A DNA stretch of 64,000 nt, from the NCBI RefSeq assembly GCF_022213955.1, contig NZ_JAKNTW010000013.1, forward strand, positions 124,001 through 188,000, read 5' to 3'. Shown one piece after another: positions 17,248 to 25,075 of this stretch. Each line of letters begins with the position of its first letter. The first letter of the stretch is position 1. The notes under the pieces are model-generated. The model had not been told where the DNA came from. It saw nothing but the letters and a program-made list of their open reading frames with translations, and ran no database searches. The position numbers and the translations under genes are program-made. The DNA is from Dolomitihabitans soli. Its GTDB lineage: Bacteria > Actinomycetota > Actinomycetes > Streptosporangiales > Streptosporangiaceae.

Positions 17248-19098
17248 ATGAACCTCAGTCTGAGCGACATCGTGCCACCCCTGCGCTGGACCTCCCCAGG
17301 GCAGATCGCGCCGATCGCGGATGACCCTCGCCTTCCGGGCGTGTGGTGGCAGGCGATTCCCCTGGAACGCGCCTGCGCCACCCTCGGGACGCCACAGGTC
17401 GCCGCGCGGCTCGCCGACCTTGCCGCGACCTGCTGGGGGCACCTGATGGTGGGCGACATCATGCCGCTCATCAGGTTCGCCGATCCGGTGGAAGCGGCGC
17501 GGACACCCGAGATCGTCGGCAGGGACATCGTCCACAAGCTGTTCACCGCGGCGCTCGAACGGCTGCTCGACCCCGCGGGCGCACCCGTGGCCCCGCCCGT
17601 GCCGGTCCGTCCCGACCGGCCGCTGCCCGAGATCGTCAACGAGGTGTTCGCCGGGCTGGACGACCGCCAGCGGGCCATCGCCAGAGATCGGCTCTACGCG
17701 GCACAGCGGGCCACCCTCGACGAGCTGGCCCAGCGGTTCTCCGTGACCCGGGAACGCATCCGGCAGATCGAGCGTGACCTGCGCGACCACATCGAGGCGT
17801 GGCTCGCGGGACCGGAGACCGCCCCGCTCGTCGCGCACGTGTCATGGCTGCGCGGACGGCTGGGCTCCGCCGTGCCCGCCGACGACCTGGCGACCGCGGT
17901 GCCCTGGCACCGCACCGACCTGCCGGCGCTGGAGATCCCGGTGTGGCGTTTCGTGCGCACCCTGCTCACCGGCTACGACCTGGTCGACGGATGGCTGGTC
18001 GCGGGCGGCGCCGACGAGCTGCGGGAGAAGACCAGGCAGTTGTTCGGCGACGGCCCGCACCCGCTGCCCGAGGCGGTCTCGCTGGTCAGCCAGCTCGGCG
18101 TGCGCGAGGACGTGGCGGAGCGGTGGATCATGGCGGTCCCGCACCTGCGGGTGCTCGACGGGCACGTGGTGGCCTGGCCGCGCAGCGTCAACGAGAAGGC
18201 GGAGGCGGTGCTGGCCATCGCGGCCAAGGCGCTCACGCCCGAGGAGATCCAGGAACGGATCGGCGAAGATTACAGCCTGGTCGGGATCCGCAACCAGCTC
18301 ACCGCCGACGACCGCTTCCTCCGCGTGGACAGGAACAAGTACGGCCTGACCCGCTGGGGCGGCGAGCAGTACCTCGGGATCAGGGAGATGATCGCCAGGG
18401 AGATCGAGCGGGCGGGCGGCGAGGTGTCGGTCAACACCGTCGTCACCAGCCTGACCGGCCGCTACGACGTGAGTGAGAGCTCGGTGCGCGCCTACGCCGG
18501 CGGCCCCGGGTTCGAACGGACCCAGCGGGGCTGGATCAGGGTGGCGGGACAGGAGGCGGCCGAGCCGTACTCCCCGCGCAGGGACGTCTCGGAGACGCGG
18601 CGCTGCTTCCGCAGCCGCGACGGGCGCTGGTGGCACCGGGTCGACGTGAACGCCGAGCACCTGCGCGGCTCCGGCTCGCCGCTGCCCACCGGCTTCGCCG
18701 CCCACCTGGGGATGGCCCCGGGCAGCGCGCTCACCGCCTCCGCGCCGTCCGGCGACGTGGTGATCAGCTGGCACAACCAGCCCACGATGGGTTCGATCAG
18801 ACCGGTGCTGGTGGAGTTCGGCGCGCAGGAGGGCGACCACATCTTCATGACCGTCTCCGACAGCGGGGAACTGCTCACCAGGTTCCTCCAATCGGCCGCG
18901 CCGAGCCTGCCGCCGCTGAACCGGGCGCTGCACCTGATCGGTTACACCGCGCCCGTCGCCTCCGACGCCGAGGGGGTGCGCCTGATCGGCGCCCGGATCG
19001 GCCTGCCCGAGGGCCTGGCCCGCGACGACGTGCTCGGCCGCCTGCGCGAACGGGGCGACCGCGACATCCTTGCCTTCCTCGACCCGGGGATCCCGTAG
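17248..19098 (+). CDS. Sigma-region-4-like/winged-helix protein, short paralogue of the helicase-flanking pair
   Basis: 616 residues from ATG 17248. In order: an N-terminal domain shared with the 1130-residue protein (1-110); a canonical sigma-70 region-4-like helix-turn-helix (about 152-186, 'LDELAQRFSVTRERIRQIE'); a helical segment (190-310); a winged-helix-like segment resembling HARE-HTH (about 318-370, 'ALTPEEIQERIG' to 'KYGLTRWG'); a second similar unit (about 376-432); and the shared C-terminal domain (447-616, 'TRRCFRSRDGRWWHRVDV'). It lacks sigma regions 2 and 3, so it is not a normal sigma factor. It could guide the neighbouring helicase to DNA or RNA polymerase (inference). It starts 50 bases after the helicase. 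Confidence 0.8.
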   Translation: MNLSLSDIVPPLRWTSPGQIAPIADDPRLPGVWWQAIPLERACATLGTPQVAARLADLAATCWGHLMVGDIMPLIRFADPVEAARTPEIVGRDIVHKLFTAALERLLDPAGAPVAPPVPVRPDRPLPEIVNEVFAGLDDRQRAIARDRLYAAQRATLDELAQRFSVTRERIRQIERDLRDHIEAWLAGPETAPLVAHVSWLRGRLGSAVPADDLATAVPWHRTDLPALEIPVWRFVRTLLTGYDLVDGWLVAGGADELREKTRQLFGDGPHPLPEAVSLVSQLGVREDVAERWIMAVPHLRVLDGHVVAWPRSVNEKAEAVLAIAAKALTPEEIQERIGEDYSLVGIRNQLTADDRFLRVDRNKYGLTRWGGEQYLGIREMIAREIERAGGEVSVNTVVTSLTGRYDVSESSVRAYAGGPGFERTQRGWIRVAGQEAAEPYSPRRDVSETRRCFRSRDGRWWHRVDVNAEHLRGSGSPLPTGFAAHLGMAPGSALTASAPSGDVVISWHNQPTMGSIRPVLVEFGAQEGDHIFMTVSDSGELLTRFLQSAAPSLPPLNRALHLIGYTAPVASDAEGVRLIGARIGLPEGLARDDVLGRLRERGDRDILAFLDPGIP

Positions 19099-19301
19099 GC
19101 CTCCACAGCCCTCACGACACGCCGGGCCGGTCCCGTCATCGCCATCCCCGCCCTGCCCATTGAGGGACGGCCGGCCATCCTGGCGTCCCGCCGTACGTCA
19201 CCTGGCAGGGCCGCCGCGCGGTGGTGGTCCCGGCGTCGCCAGGTCTTCGTGGGGCAGGGGCGGCATGGCGGCAGGGGCGGGGAACGCCTAGGCTCGGGTG
19301 C

Positions 19302-20699
19302 ATGCTGCGGTTGTATGACACGCGAAGCAGGCAGGTCGAGGCGATCGTCCCGGAAGGGAGCCGCGGGCTGCGGATGTACACCTGCGGCCCGACCGTCTAC
19401 CGCTACTCGCACGTCGGCAACCTGCGTTCCTACCTGCTGTCCGACCTGATCCGCCGGGTCAGCGAGCGGAACGGGCTACGGGTCGCCGTGTGCCAGAACA
19501 TCACCGACGTCGGGCACCTCGTGGACGACGCGGAGATCGACTCCTCCGGCGAGGACAAGATCCTGGCGCAGGCCCGCAAGGAGGAGCGCTCGGCGCTGGA
19601 GATCGCCCGCTTCTACGAGGACGCGTTCCGGGCCGACACCGGCGCGCTGAACATGCGCCCGCCCGAGTACACCCCGCGCGCCGCCGAGACGATCGACCTG
19701 ATGATCGAGCTGATCGCCAAGCTGATCGAGAAGGGGCACGCGTACGCCGTGCCCGACGGCTCCGTCTTCTTCGACGCCACCTCCTTCCCCACGTACGGCG
19801 AAATCTCCGGCAATCGGCTCGACCAGCTCAAACCCGGCCACCGGATAGAAGGCGTAGACGCGCGCAAGCGCTTCCACGCCGACTGGGCCCTGTGGAAGCA
19901 CGCGGACCGCGAGATGACCTGGGACACCCCCTGGGGCCGTGGTTTCCCCGGCTGGCACCTCGAATGCTCCGCCATGTCCCTGCGCTTCCTCGGCGAGCAC
20001 ATCGACGTGCACACCGGCGGCATCGACCTGCGCTTCCCGCACCACGAGGACGAGCGCGCCCAGTCCAACTCCGCCGCCGGCCACGACGTGGTCCGCCACT
20101 GGGTGCACGGCGAGCACCTGCTCTTCGACGGGCGCAAGATGGCCAAGTCGACCGGCAACGTGGTGCTGCTCTCCGACGTCACCGACGCCGGCCTCGACCC
20201 GCTGGCGGTACGGTTGGCGCTGCTCGAACACCGCTACCGCCAGCAGATGAACCTCACCTGGGAGACCCTGCGCGCGGCCGACCGCACACTCCGGCGCTGG
20301 CGCACACGGGTGGCGGAGTGGGCCGAGGCCCCGAGCCGCCCGATGAGCGCCGACCACGTGGCCAGGGCTCAGGCCGCCCTCGACGACGATCTCGACACCC
20401 CGCTCGCGCTGCGGATCATCCGCGAGCTCGAACGCGACGAGTCGCAGCCGCCGGGAGCCCGGCTGGAGGCGTTCCTGCACCTGGACCAGATGCTGGCGCT
20501 CGACCTGTCGAGGGAGATCGGGCGAGCGCCAGCCGCCGCTTCCCTGCCCGGCGGTGCGGCGGAGCTGCTCCAGGAGCGGGCGCGGGCCCGCGAGGCGAGC
20601 GACTGGGCCACCGCCGACCGGCTGCGCGACGAGCTGGCGGCGCTCGGCGTGAAGGTGGCCGACACGCCGGAGGGTCAGGTCGCCACCCGCGAGGGCTGA
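19302..20699 (+). CDS. cysS: Cysteinyl-tRNA synthetase
   Basis: 465 residues from ATG 19302. It shows the class I HIGH motif as 'YSHVGN', the KMSKS motif as 'KMAKS', and zinc ligands in 'YTCGPTVY', 'WHLECSAMS' and 'FPHHEDE'. The C-terminal half has the helical DALR-like region ('LDDDLDTPLALRIIRELE') and an end 'ADRLRDELAALGVKVADT', which are standard for CysRS. Mycothiol ligase MshC is a close relative, but its typical 'VCGITPYDATHLGHA' start is not what is seen here. Actinobacteria often carry more than one CysRS, so this may be a second copy. The ribosome-binding site is weak. Confidence 0.88.
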   Translation: MLRLYDTRSRQVEAIVPEGSRGLRMYTCGPTVYRYSHVGNLRSYLLSDLIRRVSERNGLRVAVCQNITDVGHLVDDAEIDSSGEDKILAQARKEERSALEIARFYEDAFRADTGALNMRPPEYTPRAAETIDLMIELIAKLIEKGHAYAVPDGSVFFDATSFPTYGEISGNRLDQLKPGHRIEGVDARKRFHADWALWKHADREMTWDTPWGRGFPGWHLECSAMSLRFLGEHIDVHTGGIDLRFPHHEDERAQSNSAAGHDVVRHWVHGEHLLFDGRKMAKSTGNVVLLSDVTDAGLDPLAVRLALLEHRYRQQMNLTWETLRAADRTLRRWRTRVAEWAEAPSRPMSADHVARAQAALDDDLDTPLALRIIRELERDESQPPGARLEAFLHLDQMLALDLSREIGRAPAAASLPGGAAELLQERARAREASDWATADRLRDELAALGVKVADTPEGQVATREG

Positions 20700-20762
20700 C
20701 CGGCCACGCGCGCGCGGACCCGCCGGTTGTCAGCGCACCTTCCGGTTCTCATCTTCTGGTTC

Positions 20763-22031
20763 TCAGCGCACCTTGAGGAAGAAGTCGCGGACGTCGTCGA
20801 CCAGCACGTCCGGCGCCTCCATCGCCAGGAAGTGCCCGCCCTTGCTCAGCTCGGTCCATCGCACGACATGGTGGTCGCGCTCGGCCCAGCGGCGGATGGT
20901 CACGTCATTGGTGGAGACCAGCACGCCGGTCGGCACCGTCCCGCGCTGGGGTCCGGCCCACTCCTCCGCTCCTTCGCTCCCCGCTCCCTCGCCCTCGCCG
21001 TGGCCCCAGTCGGCAGCGGCTTCGGTGCTGTCACCGGAGTCGGCGCTCCAGTCGCCGGCGGCCTCGGCGCTCCAGGCGTTCGCGGAGATCTCCTCGTAGT
21101 AGATCTGCGCCGCCGATCCGGCCGTACCGGTCAGCCAGTACAAGGAGACGTCGGTCAGGATGCGGTCGCGATCGACGCTGTCCTCGGGCAGCCCGTCCTC
21201 GGGGTCGGTGAGTTCCTTGAACTTCTCCACGATCCAGGCGAGCTGGCCGACGGGTGAATCGTGCAGGCCGTAGGTCACCGTCTGCGGCCGCTTGGAGTTG
21301 CACTGCAGATAGCCGTCGTTGAAGTTCTGCATCGCCTGCCAGCGCCGCTGCTCGACCTCGGACAGGCCGTCCATCTCGCCTTCCGCCCCGATGGGGAAGG
21401 TGATCAGGGCGTTGACGTGGATGCCGGCGACTCGGTCCGGGTCCTGCTTGCCCATCTCGGGGGCGACCCACGAGCCCGTGTCATAGCCGTGCACGCCGTA
21501 CCGCTCGTACCCGAGCCGGGACATCAGCTGCACGAGGACCCCGGCCATCCGGGCCGCGCTCATGCCCGGCCCGGCCAGCGGCGTGGAGAACCCGAACCCC
21601 GGCAACGACGGGATCACCAGGTGGAAGGCGGCGGCCGGGTCGCCGCCGTGTGCGCGGGGATCGGACAGCGGGCCGATGACGTCGAGGAAGTCGGTGACCC
21701 CGCCCGGCCAGCCGTGCAGCAGCAGCAAGGGCGTGGCGTCGGGCTCGGGTGAGAGCACGTGCAGGAAATGGATGTTCTGCTCATCGATGGTGGTGAGGTA
21801 CTGCGGGTGCTCGTTGAGCGCCGCCTCGTGCGCCCGCCAGTCGTAGCCGGTGCGCCAGTACTCGGCGAGATCCTTCAAGTAGCCCAGCGGCACCCCCCGG
21901 CTCCAGCCCACCCCCGGCAACTCCTCGGGCCAGCGGGTGTTGGCCAGTCGTGCGCCCAGGTCGTCGAGCTGGGCCTGCGGGATATCGATACGGAAAGGGC
22001 GGACGCCCTGCTGTGTGTTCGTCACGCCCAC
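20763..22031 (-). CDS. Epoxide hydrolase, alpha/beta-hydrolase with N-terminal EHN region
   Basis: 422 residues from ATG 22031. The N-terminal block ('[25 protein letters not shown]', '[20 protein letters not shown]', abbreviated) is the epoxide-hydrolase N-terminal region. '[10 protein letters not shown]' forms the oxyanion side. The nucleophile elbow is 'GYDTGSW', so Asp is the expected nucleophile, and the C-terminal '[13 protein letters not shown]' carries the catalytic His. An acidic, Ser/Glu/Gly-rich insert of about 50 residues (around residues 315-360, '[15 protein letters not shown]') interrupts the domain and is not usual. The gene is divergent from a broken WYL-type regulator, a frequent partner of such hydrolases. 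Confidence 0.85.
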   Translation of the reverse strand: MGVTNTQQGVRPFRIDIPQAQLDDLGARLANTRWPEELPGVGWSRGVPLGYLKDLAEYWRTGYDWRAHEAALNEHPQYLTTIDEQNIHFLHVLSPEPDATPLLLLHGWPGGVTDFLDVIGPLSDPRAHGGDPAAAFHLVIPSLPGFGFSTPLAGPGMSAARMAGVLVQLMSRLGYERYGVHGYDTGSWVAPEMGKQDPDRVAGIHVNALITFPIGAEGEMDGLSEVEQRRWQAMQNFNDGYLQCNSKRPQTVTYGLHDSPVGQLAWIVEKFKELTDPEDGLPEDSVDRDRILTDVSLYWLTGTAGSAAQIYYEEISANAWSAEAAGDWSADSGDSTEAAADWGHGEGEGAGSEGAEEWAGPQRGTVPTGVLVSTNDVTIRRWAERDHHVVRWTELSKGGHFLAMEAPDVLVDDVRDFFLKVR

Positions 22032-22088
22032 GACGCTAGGACGCTCTCAGGTCAGGTCCTGTCCTAAGAATCTGACAGTCTTGGCGAC

Positions 22089-22214
22089 ATGTTGGAGACC
22101 TCCGCACGGCTGCTGTCGCTCTTGCAGACCCACCGGAACTGGTCCGGCGCCGAACTCACCGACGCGCTCCGCGCCCAGGCCGCCCGCTGCCTACGCGCCG
22201 TACAAGCGACCTAA
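22089..22214 (+). pseudogene. Truncated WYL/DeoR-type regulator, N-terminal remnant
   Basis: The frame from ATG 22089 gives 41 residues beginning 'MLETSARLLSLLQTHRNWSGAEL', which is the start of YafY-type helix-turn-helix WYL regulators. In family members a 'V..RTVRRD.DRLR..GYP' recognition helix and wing follow. Here the sequence changes abruptly into 'AQAARCLRAVQAT' and stops at 22214, so the DNA-binding domain is incomplete and the WYL domain is absent. It probably once regulated the divergent epoxide hydrolase. Confidence 0.75.
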
Positions 22215-22262
22215 GCCCCGAGGGTCGCCGGTCAGGCGGACGCGGGGTGAGAGGTAGGCGTA

Positions 22263-22349
22263 CGCGGCGCCACCAGGGCCCTGCGTCGCTGGTAGCCGCC
22301 CTCATCCAGGTCGGCCACGCGAAGAGGTTTCACGACCCGTGGCGGCCGC
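22263..22349 (-). pseudogene. Detached copy of the 3' end of the HExxH membrane-protein gene (direct repeat, left copy)
   Basis: This 87-base block matches 27752-27841, the last part of the gene at 27747-28163, with a few substitutions, a 4-base gap and short indels. Both copies read in the same direction. The left copy has no coding context, is preceded by the broken WYL regulator and is followed by the efflux operon, so it is a fragment left by a rearrangement. Confidence 0.85.
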
Positions 22350-22377
22350 GGGTGTGCGGAGTCAGGTCACCACGACG

Positions 22378-22400
22378 GTTGACACTGACGCAGGGTCAAC
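22378..22400 (+). promoter_or_regulatory. MerR-type operator/promoter upstream of the ABC efflux operon
   Basis: Perfect 6-base arms GTTGAC and GTCAAC are separated by 11 bases. The left arm contains a -35-like TTGACA (22379-22384). MerR regulators bind palindromes between a -35 and -10 with long spacing, and a MerR gene ends this operon (24182-24994). That makes this a likely autoregulatory site. Confidence 0.6.
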
Positions 22401-22416
22401 CTCACAGCATGGCGGC

Positions 22417-23364
22417 ATGACTACGAGAACCAGTGCGATCGAGGTCGCCGGACTGCGCAAGTCGTACGGCGACCATGAGGTGATCGCCGGAGTCGACCTG
22501 ACCGTCCCCGAAGGCACCGTCTACGCCCTGCTCGGGCCCAACGGGGCCGGCAAGACCACTGCAGTCCGGATCCTGTCCACGTTGCTCCCCGCGGACGCCG
22601 GTGAGGCTCGGGTCGCCGGGTACGACGTACGCCGCGAGGCCGACCAGGTGCGCGCGTCGATCGGAGTGACCGGACAGTTCTCCGCCGTGGACGAGTTGCT
22701 GACCGGGCGGGAGAATCTGCGGCTGATGGCCGACCTCGGCCACCTCCACCGGCGCCGCGCGACGACCGTGGTCGAGCGACTGCTGGAGCGGTTCGACCTG
22801 GTCGACGCCGCCGACCGGCGCGCGGCGACGTACTCCGGCGGCATGAAGCGGCGGCTGGACCTGGCGATGACCCTGGTGGCCGGGCCGCGGCTGATCTTCC
22901 TCGACGAGCCGACCACCGGCCTCGACCCGCGCAGCCGCCGTGAGCTGTGGGGGATCGTGCGGGAGCTGGTGGCCGACGGGGTCACCGTCTTCCTCACCAC
23001 CCAGTACCTTGAGGAGGCCGACCAGCTCGCCGACCGGATCGGCGTGCTCGACGGGGGCCGGCTGGTCGCCGAGGGCACCGCGGCCGAGCTGAAGCGGCTG
23101 GTCCCCGGCGGTCACATCGAGCTCCAGGTCGCCGACAGCGAACGGGTGGCCGAGCTTGCGCGCCAGTTGCCCGAAGCGATCCCGAACGCCGAGGCACTCA
23201 CCGTGACCCTGCCGCACGACGGCAGCCTCACCGCGCTGCGACGGCTGCTGGACGGGATCGACGACGACGGCGCGGTCACCGGGCTCGCCGTGCACACCCC
23301 GGACCTGGATGACGTGTTCCTGGCCCTCACCGGCCACCCCACCACCGACGAGGTGCCGTCATGA
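22417..23364 (+). CDS. ABC transporter ATP-binding protein, DrrA type
   Basis: 315 residues from ATG 22417 ('MTTRTSAIEVAGLRKSYG'). Walker A is 'GPNGAGKTT', the signature region 'YSGGMKRRLDLAMTL', Walker B 'LIFLDEPTTGLDPRSR' and the H-loop 'FLTTQYLEEADQLAD'. The C-terminal ~80 residues, ending 'PDLDDVFLALTG', are typical of the daunorubicin-resistance DrrA subfamily. It energises export together with the membrane protein encoded immediately downstream, with which it overlaps by ATGA. The usual cargo of this family is a hydrophobic drug or lipid; the substrate here is unknown. Confidence 0.92.
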   Translation: MTTRTSAIEVAGLRKSYGDHEVIAGVDLTVPEGTVYALLGPNGAGKTTAVRILSTLLPADAGEARVAGYDVRREADQVRASIGVTGQFSAVDELLTGRENLRLMADLGHLHRRRATTVVERLLERFDLVDAADRRAATYSGGMKRRLDLAMTLVAGPRLIFLDEPTTGLDPRSRRELWGIVRELVADGVTVFLTTQYLEEADQLADRIGVLDGGRLVAEGTAAELKRLVPGGHIELQVADSERVAELARQLPEAIPNAEALTVTLPHDGSLTALRRLLDGIDDDGAVTGLAVHTPDLDDVFLALTGHPTTDEVPS

Positions 23365-24155
23365 GCACCACGACGTACGCCGTCCGCGACTCGGCGACCA
23401 TGCTGCGTCGCAACCTGAAGCACATGGCCCGGTACCCGTCGCAGACGCTGATGCTGATCGGCCTGCCGCTGCTGTTCCTGCTGCTGTTCGTCTACGTGTT
23501 CGGCGGCACCATGGGCGCCGGTCTGCCGGGAGCCCCGGCGGAAGACCGCGGCGGCTACCTGACGTTCATCACTCCCGGGATCTTGATGATGACGGTGGCG
23601 AGCGTGTCCATCGGCACCGCGGTCTCGGTCGCCACCGACATGACCAACGGGATCATCGACCGGTTCCGGACCATGGCCATCGCCAAGGTCTCGGTGCTCA
23701 CCGGCCACGTACTCGGCGCGATGATCCAGACCGCGCTCGCGCTCGCGGTGGTCTTCGGGGTGGCGTTCCTGCTCGGTCTGGAGACCGCAGCCTCGGCGAC
23801 GCAGTGGTTGAGCCTGGTCGGTCTGCTCGCGCTGCTGTCGTTCGCGATGACCTGGTTCACCGTGGGGCTGGGGCTGGCCAGCCCGAACCCGGAGACCGCG
23901 AGCAACTGGCCGATGATCTTCGTGCTGCTGCCGTTCGCAGGCAGCGGGTTCGTGCCGGTCGAGTCGATGCCCACCGGGCTCCGGTGGTTCGCCGAGCACC
24001 AGCCGTTCACGCCGATCATGGACGCCTTCCGCGGCCTGCTCGCCGGATCGCCGGGGGGTTCGGAGGTGCTCTGGGCCATCGGCTGGTGTGTGGTGATCGG
24101 ACTGGTCGGCTACCTCTGGTCGCGGCGCCTCTACCGGACCCGCGCCGCGAACTAG
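23361..24155 (+). CDS. ABC-2 type transporter permease, DrrB type
   Basis: 264 residues with about six transmembrane segments. The first follows an N-terminal amphipathic stretch ('MLRRNLKHMARYPSQTLMLIGLPLLFLLLFVYVFGG', abbreviated). A conserved 'YLTFITPGILMMTVASVSIGTAVSVATDM.NGIIDRFRTM' region and 'HQPFTPIMDAFRGLL' identify the ABC-2/DrrB family. It forms the membrane pathway for the DrrA-like ATPase. Its ATG overlaps the ATPase stop, which indicates translational coupling. Confidence 0.92.
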   Translation: MSTTTYAVRDSATMLRRNLKHMARYPSQTLMLIGLPLLFLLLFVYVFGGTMGAGLPGAPAEDRGGYLTFITPGILMMTVASVSIGTAVSVATDMTNGIIDRFRTMAIAKVSVLTGHVLGAMIQTALALAVVFGVAFLLGLETAASATQWLSLVGLLALLSFAMTWFTVGLGLASPNPETASNWPMIFVLLPFAGSGFVPVESMPTGLRWFAEHQPFTPIMDAFRGLLAGSPGGSEVLWAIGWCVVIGLVGYLWSRRLYRTRAAN

Positions 24156-24181
24156 GAGACGCGAACTAGGAGACTGGTCTG

Positions 24182-24994
24182 ATGCTGACCATCGGTGAGC
24201 TGGCGTCGTACGCCGGAGTGACGGTGCGCGCGGTGCGGCACTATCACGCCAAGGGGCTGCTGCCGGAGCCGGAGCGGGACCACTCCGGCTACCGGAGGTA
24301 CGGCGCCGGCACCGTGGTCGAGCTGATCAAGATCCGGACCCTCGCCGAGGCCGGGGTCCCGCTGGCGCGGGTGCGGGAGCTGCTACAGGCTGACGAGGAG
24401 GAGTTCGCCGCGGCGGTCGCGGACATCGACAAGCGGCTGCGGGCGGAGATCCGGCAGCGGCAGCGGCACCGGGAGCGGATCGCCCGGCTCGCCGCCGGAG
24501 ACAACCTGGCGCTGCCCCCGGAGGTGGTCGAGTTTCTCGACCGGCTGCGGGCGCTCGGGGTCGACGAGCGGATCGTCGAGGTCGAGCGCGACGGCTGGAT
24601 CCCGCTGGCCGCGCACTCACCCGAGCGAGTCCCGGAGTGGATGGCACGCAAGCGGGAGCAGCTCGCCGACCCGCAGCTCATCGACTTCTATCTCACCCTG
24701 GGCCAGGCTCTCGACCGGACCGCCGACGACCCACGGCTGGTCGAGCTGGCCGACCAGCTGGCCGCCTACATCACCCGGATGGCCGACGAGCAGGGTGAGG
24801 ACTACGTCGACGATGCCGACATCGAGCCACCGTTCGTCAAGCTGATGGACGCACTGGCGTTCGACACCGCGCCGCCCGCCCGCCGACTGATCGAGCTGCT
24901 GAAGAAGCGAGGCTGGACCGGCTGGACCAAGCTCGAGCGCGTGGACCCGACACGGCCGCGCCAGGAAGACACCGCGGCGCGGCGTTATCGGTGA
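24182..24994 (+). CDS. MerR family transcriptional regulator
   Basis: 270 residues from ATG 24182. The N-terminal winged helix is intact: 'LTIGELASYAGVTVRAVRHYHAKGLLPEPERDHSGYRRYG' (abbreviated), the typical MerR recognition region. A coiled-coil dimerisation helix follows, and then a helical C-terminal ligand or regulatory domain without the conserved Cys of metal sensors, so an organic compound is the likelier effector. It is the third gene of the efflux operon (26 bases after the permease) and probably controls it through the GTTGAC/GTCAAC palindrome at 22378-22400. Confidence 0.9.
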   Translation: MLTIGELASYAGVTVRAVRHYHAKGLLPEPERDHSGYRRYGAGTVVELIKIRTLAEAGVPLARVRELLQADEEEFAAAVADIDKRLRAEIRQRQRHRERIARLAAGDNLALPPEVVEFLDRLRALGVDERIVEVERDGWIPLAAHSPERVPEWMARKREQLADPQLIDFYLTLGQALDRTADDPRLVELADQLAAYITRMADEQGEDYVDDADIEPPFVKLMDALAFDTAPPARRLIELLKKRGWTGWTKLERVDPTRPRQEDTAARRYR

Positions 24995-25075
24995 CGGCAG
25001 GCGGAGTCCTGCTGGACGAGGGCAGCGGGCGATCAGTCATCGCACCGCCGGTCCGGCGGTGTGCGTCGGTGGTGC

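Noticed and set aside
17248-19098. The 616-residue protein as a true sigma factor
   Set aside because: Only a region-4-like helix-turn-helix is present; regions 2 and 3, needed for promoter melting and -10 recognition, are absent.
19302-20699. Mycothiol ligase MshC instead of CysRS
   Set aside because: The HIGH-region and C-terminal domain read as cysteinyl-tRNA synthetase; the MshC-type start and shortened C terminus are not seen.
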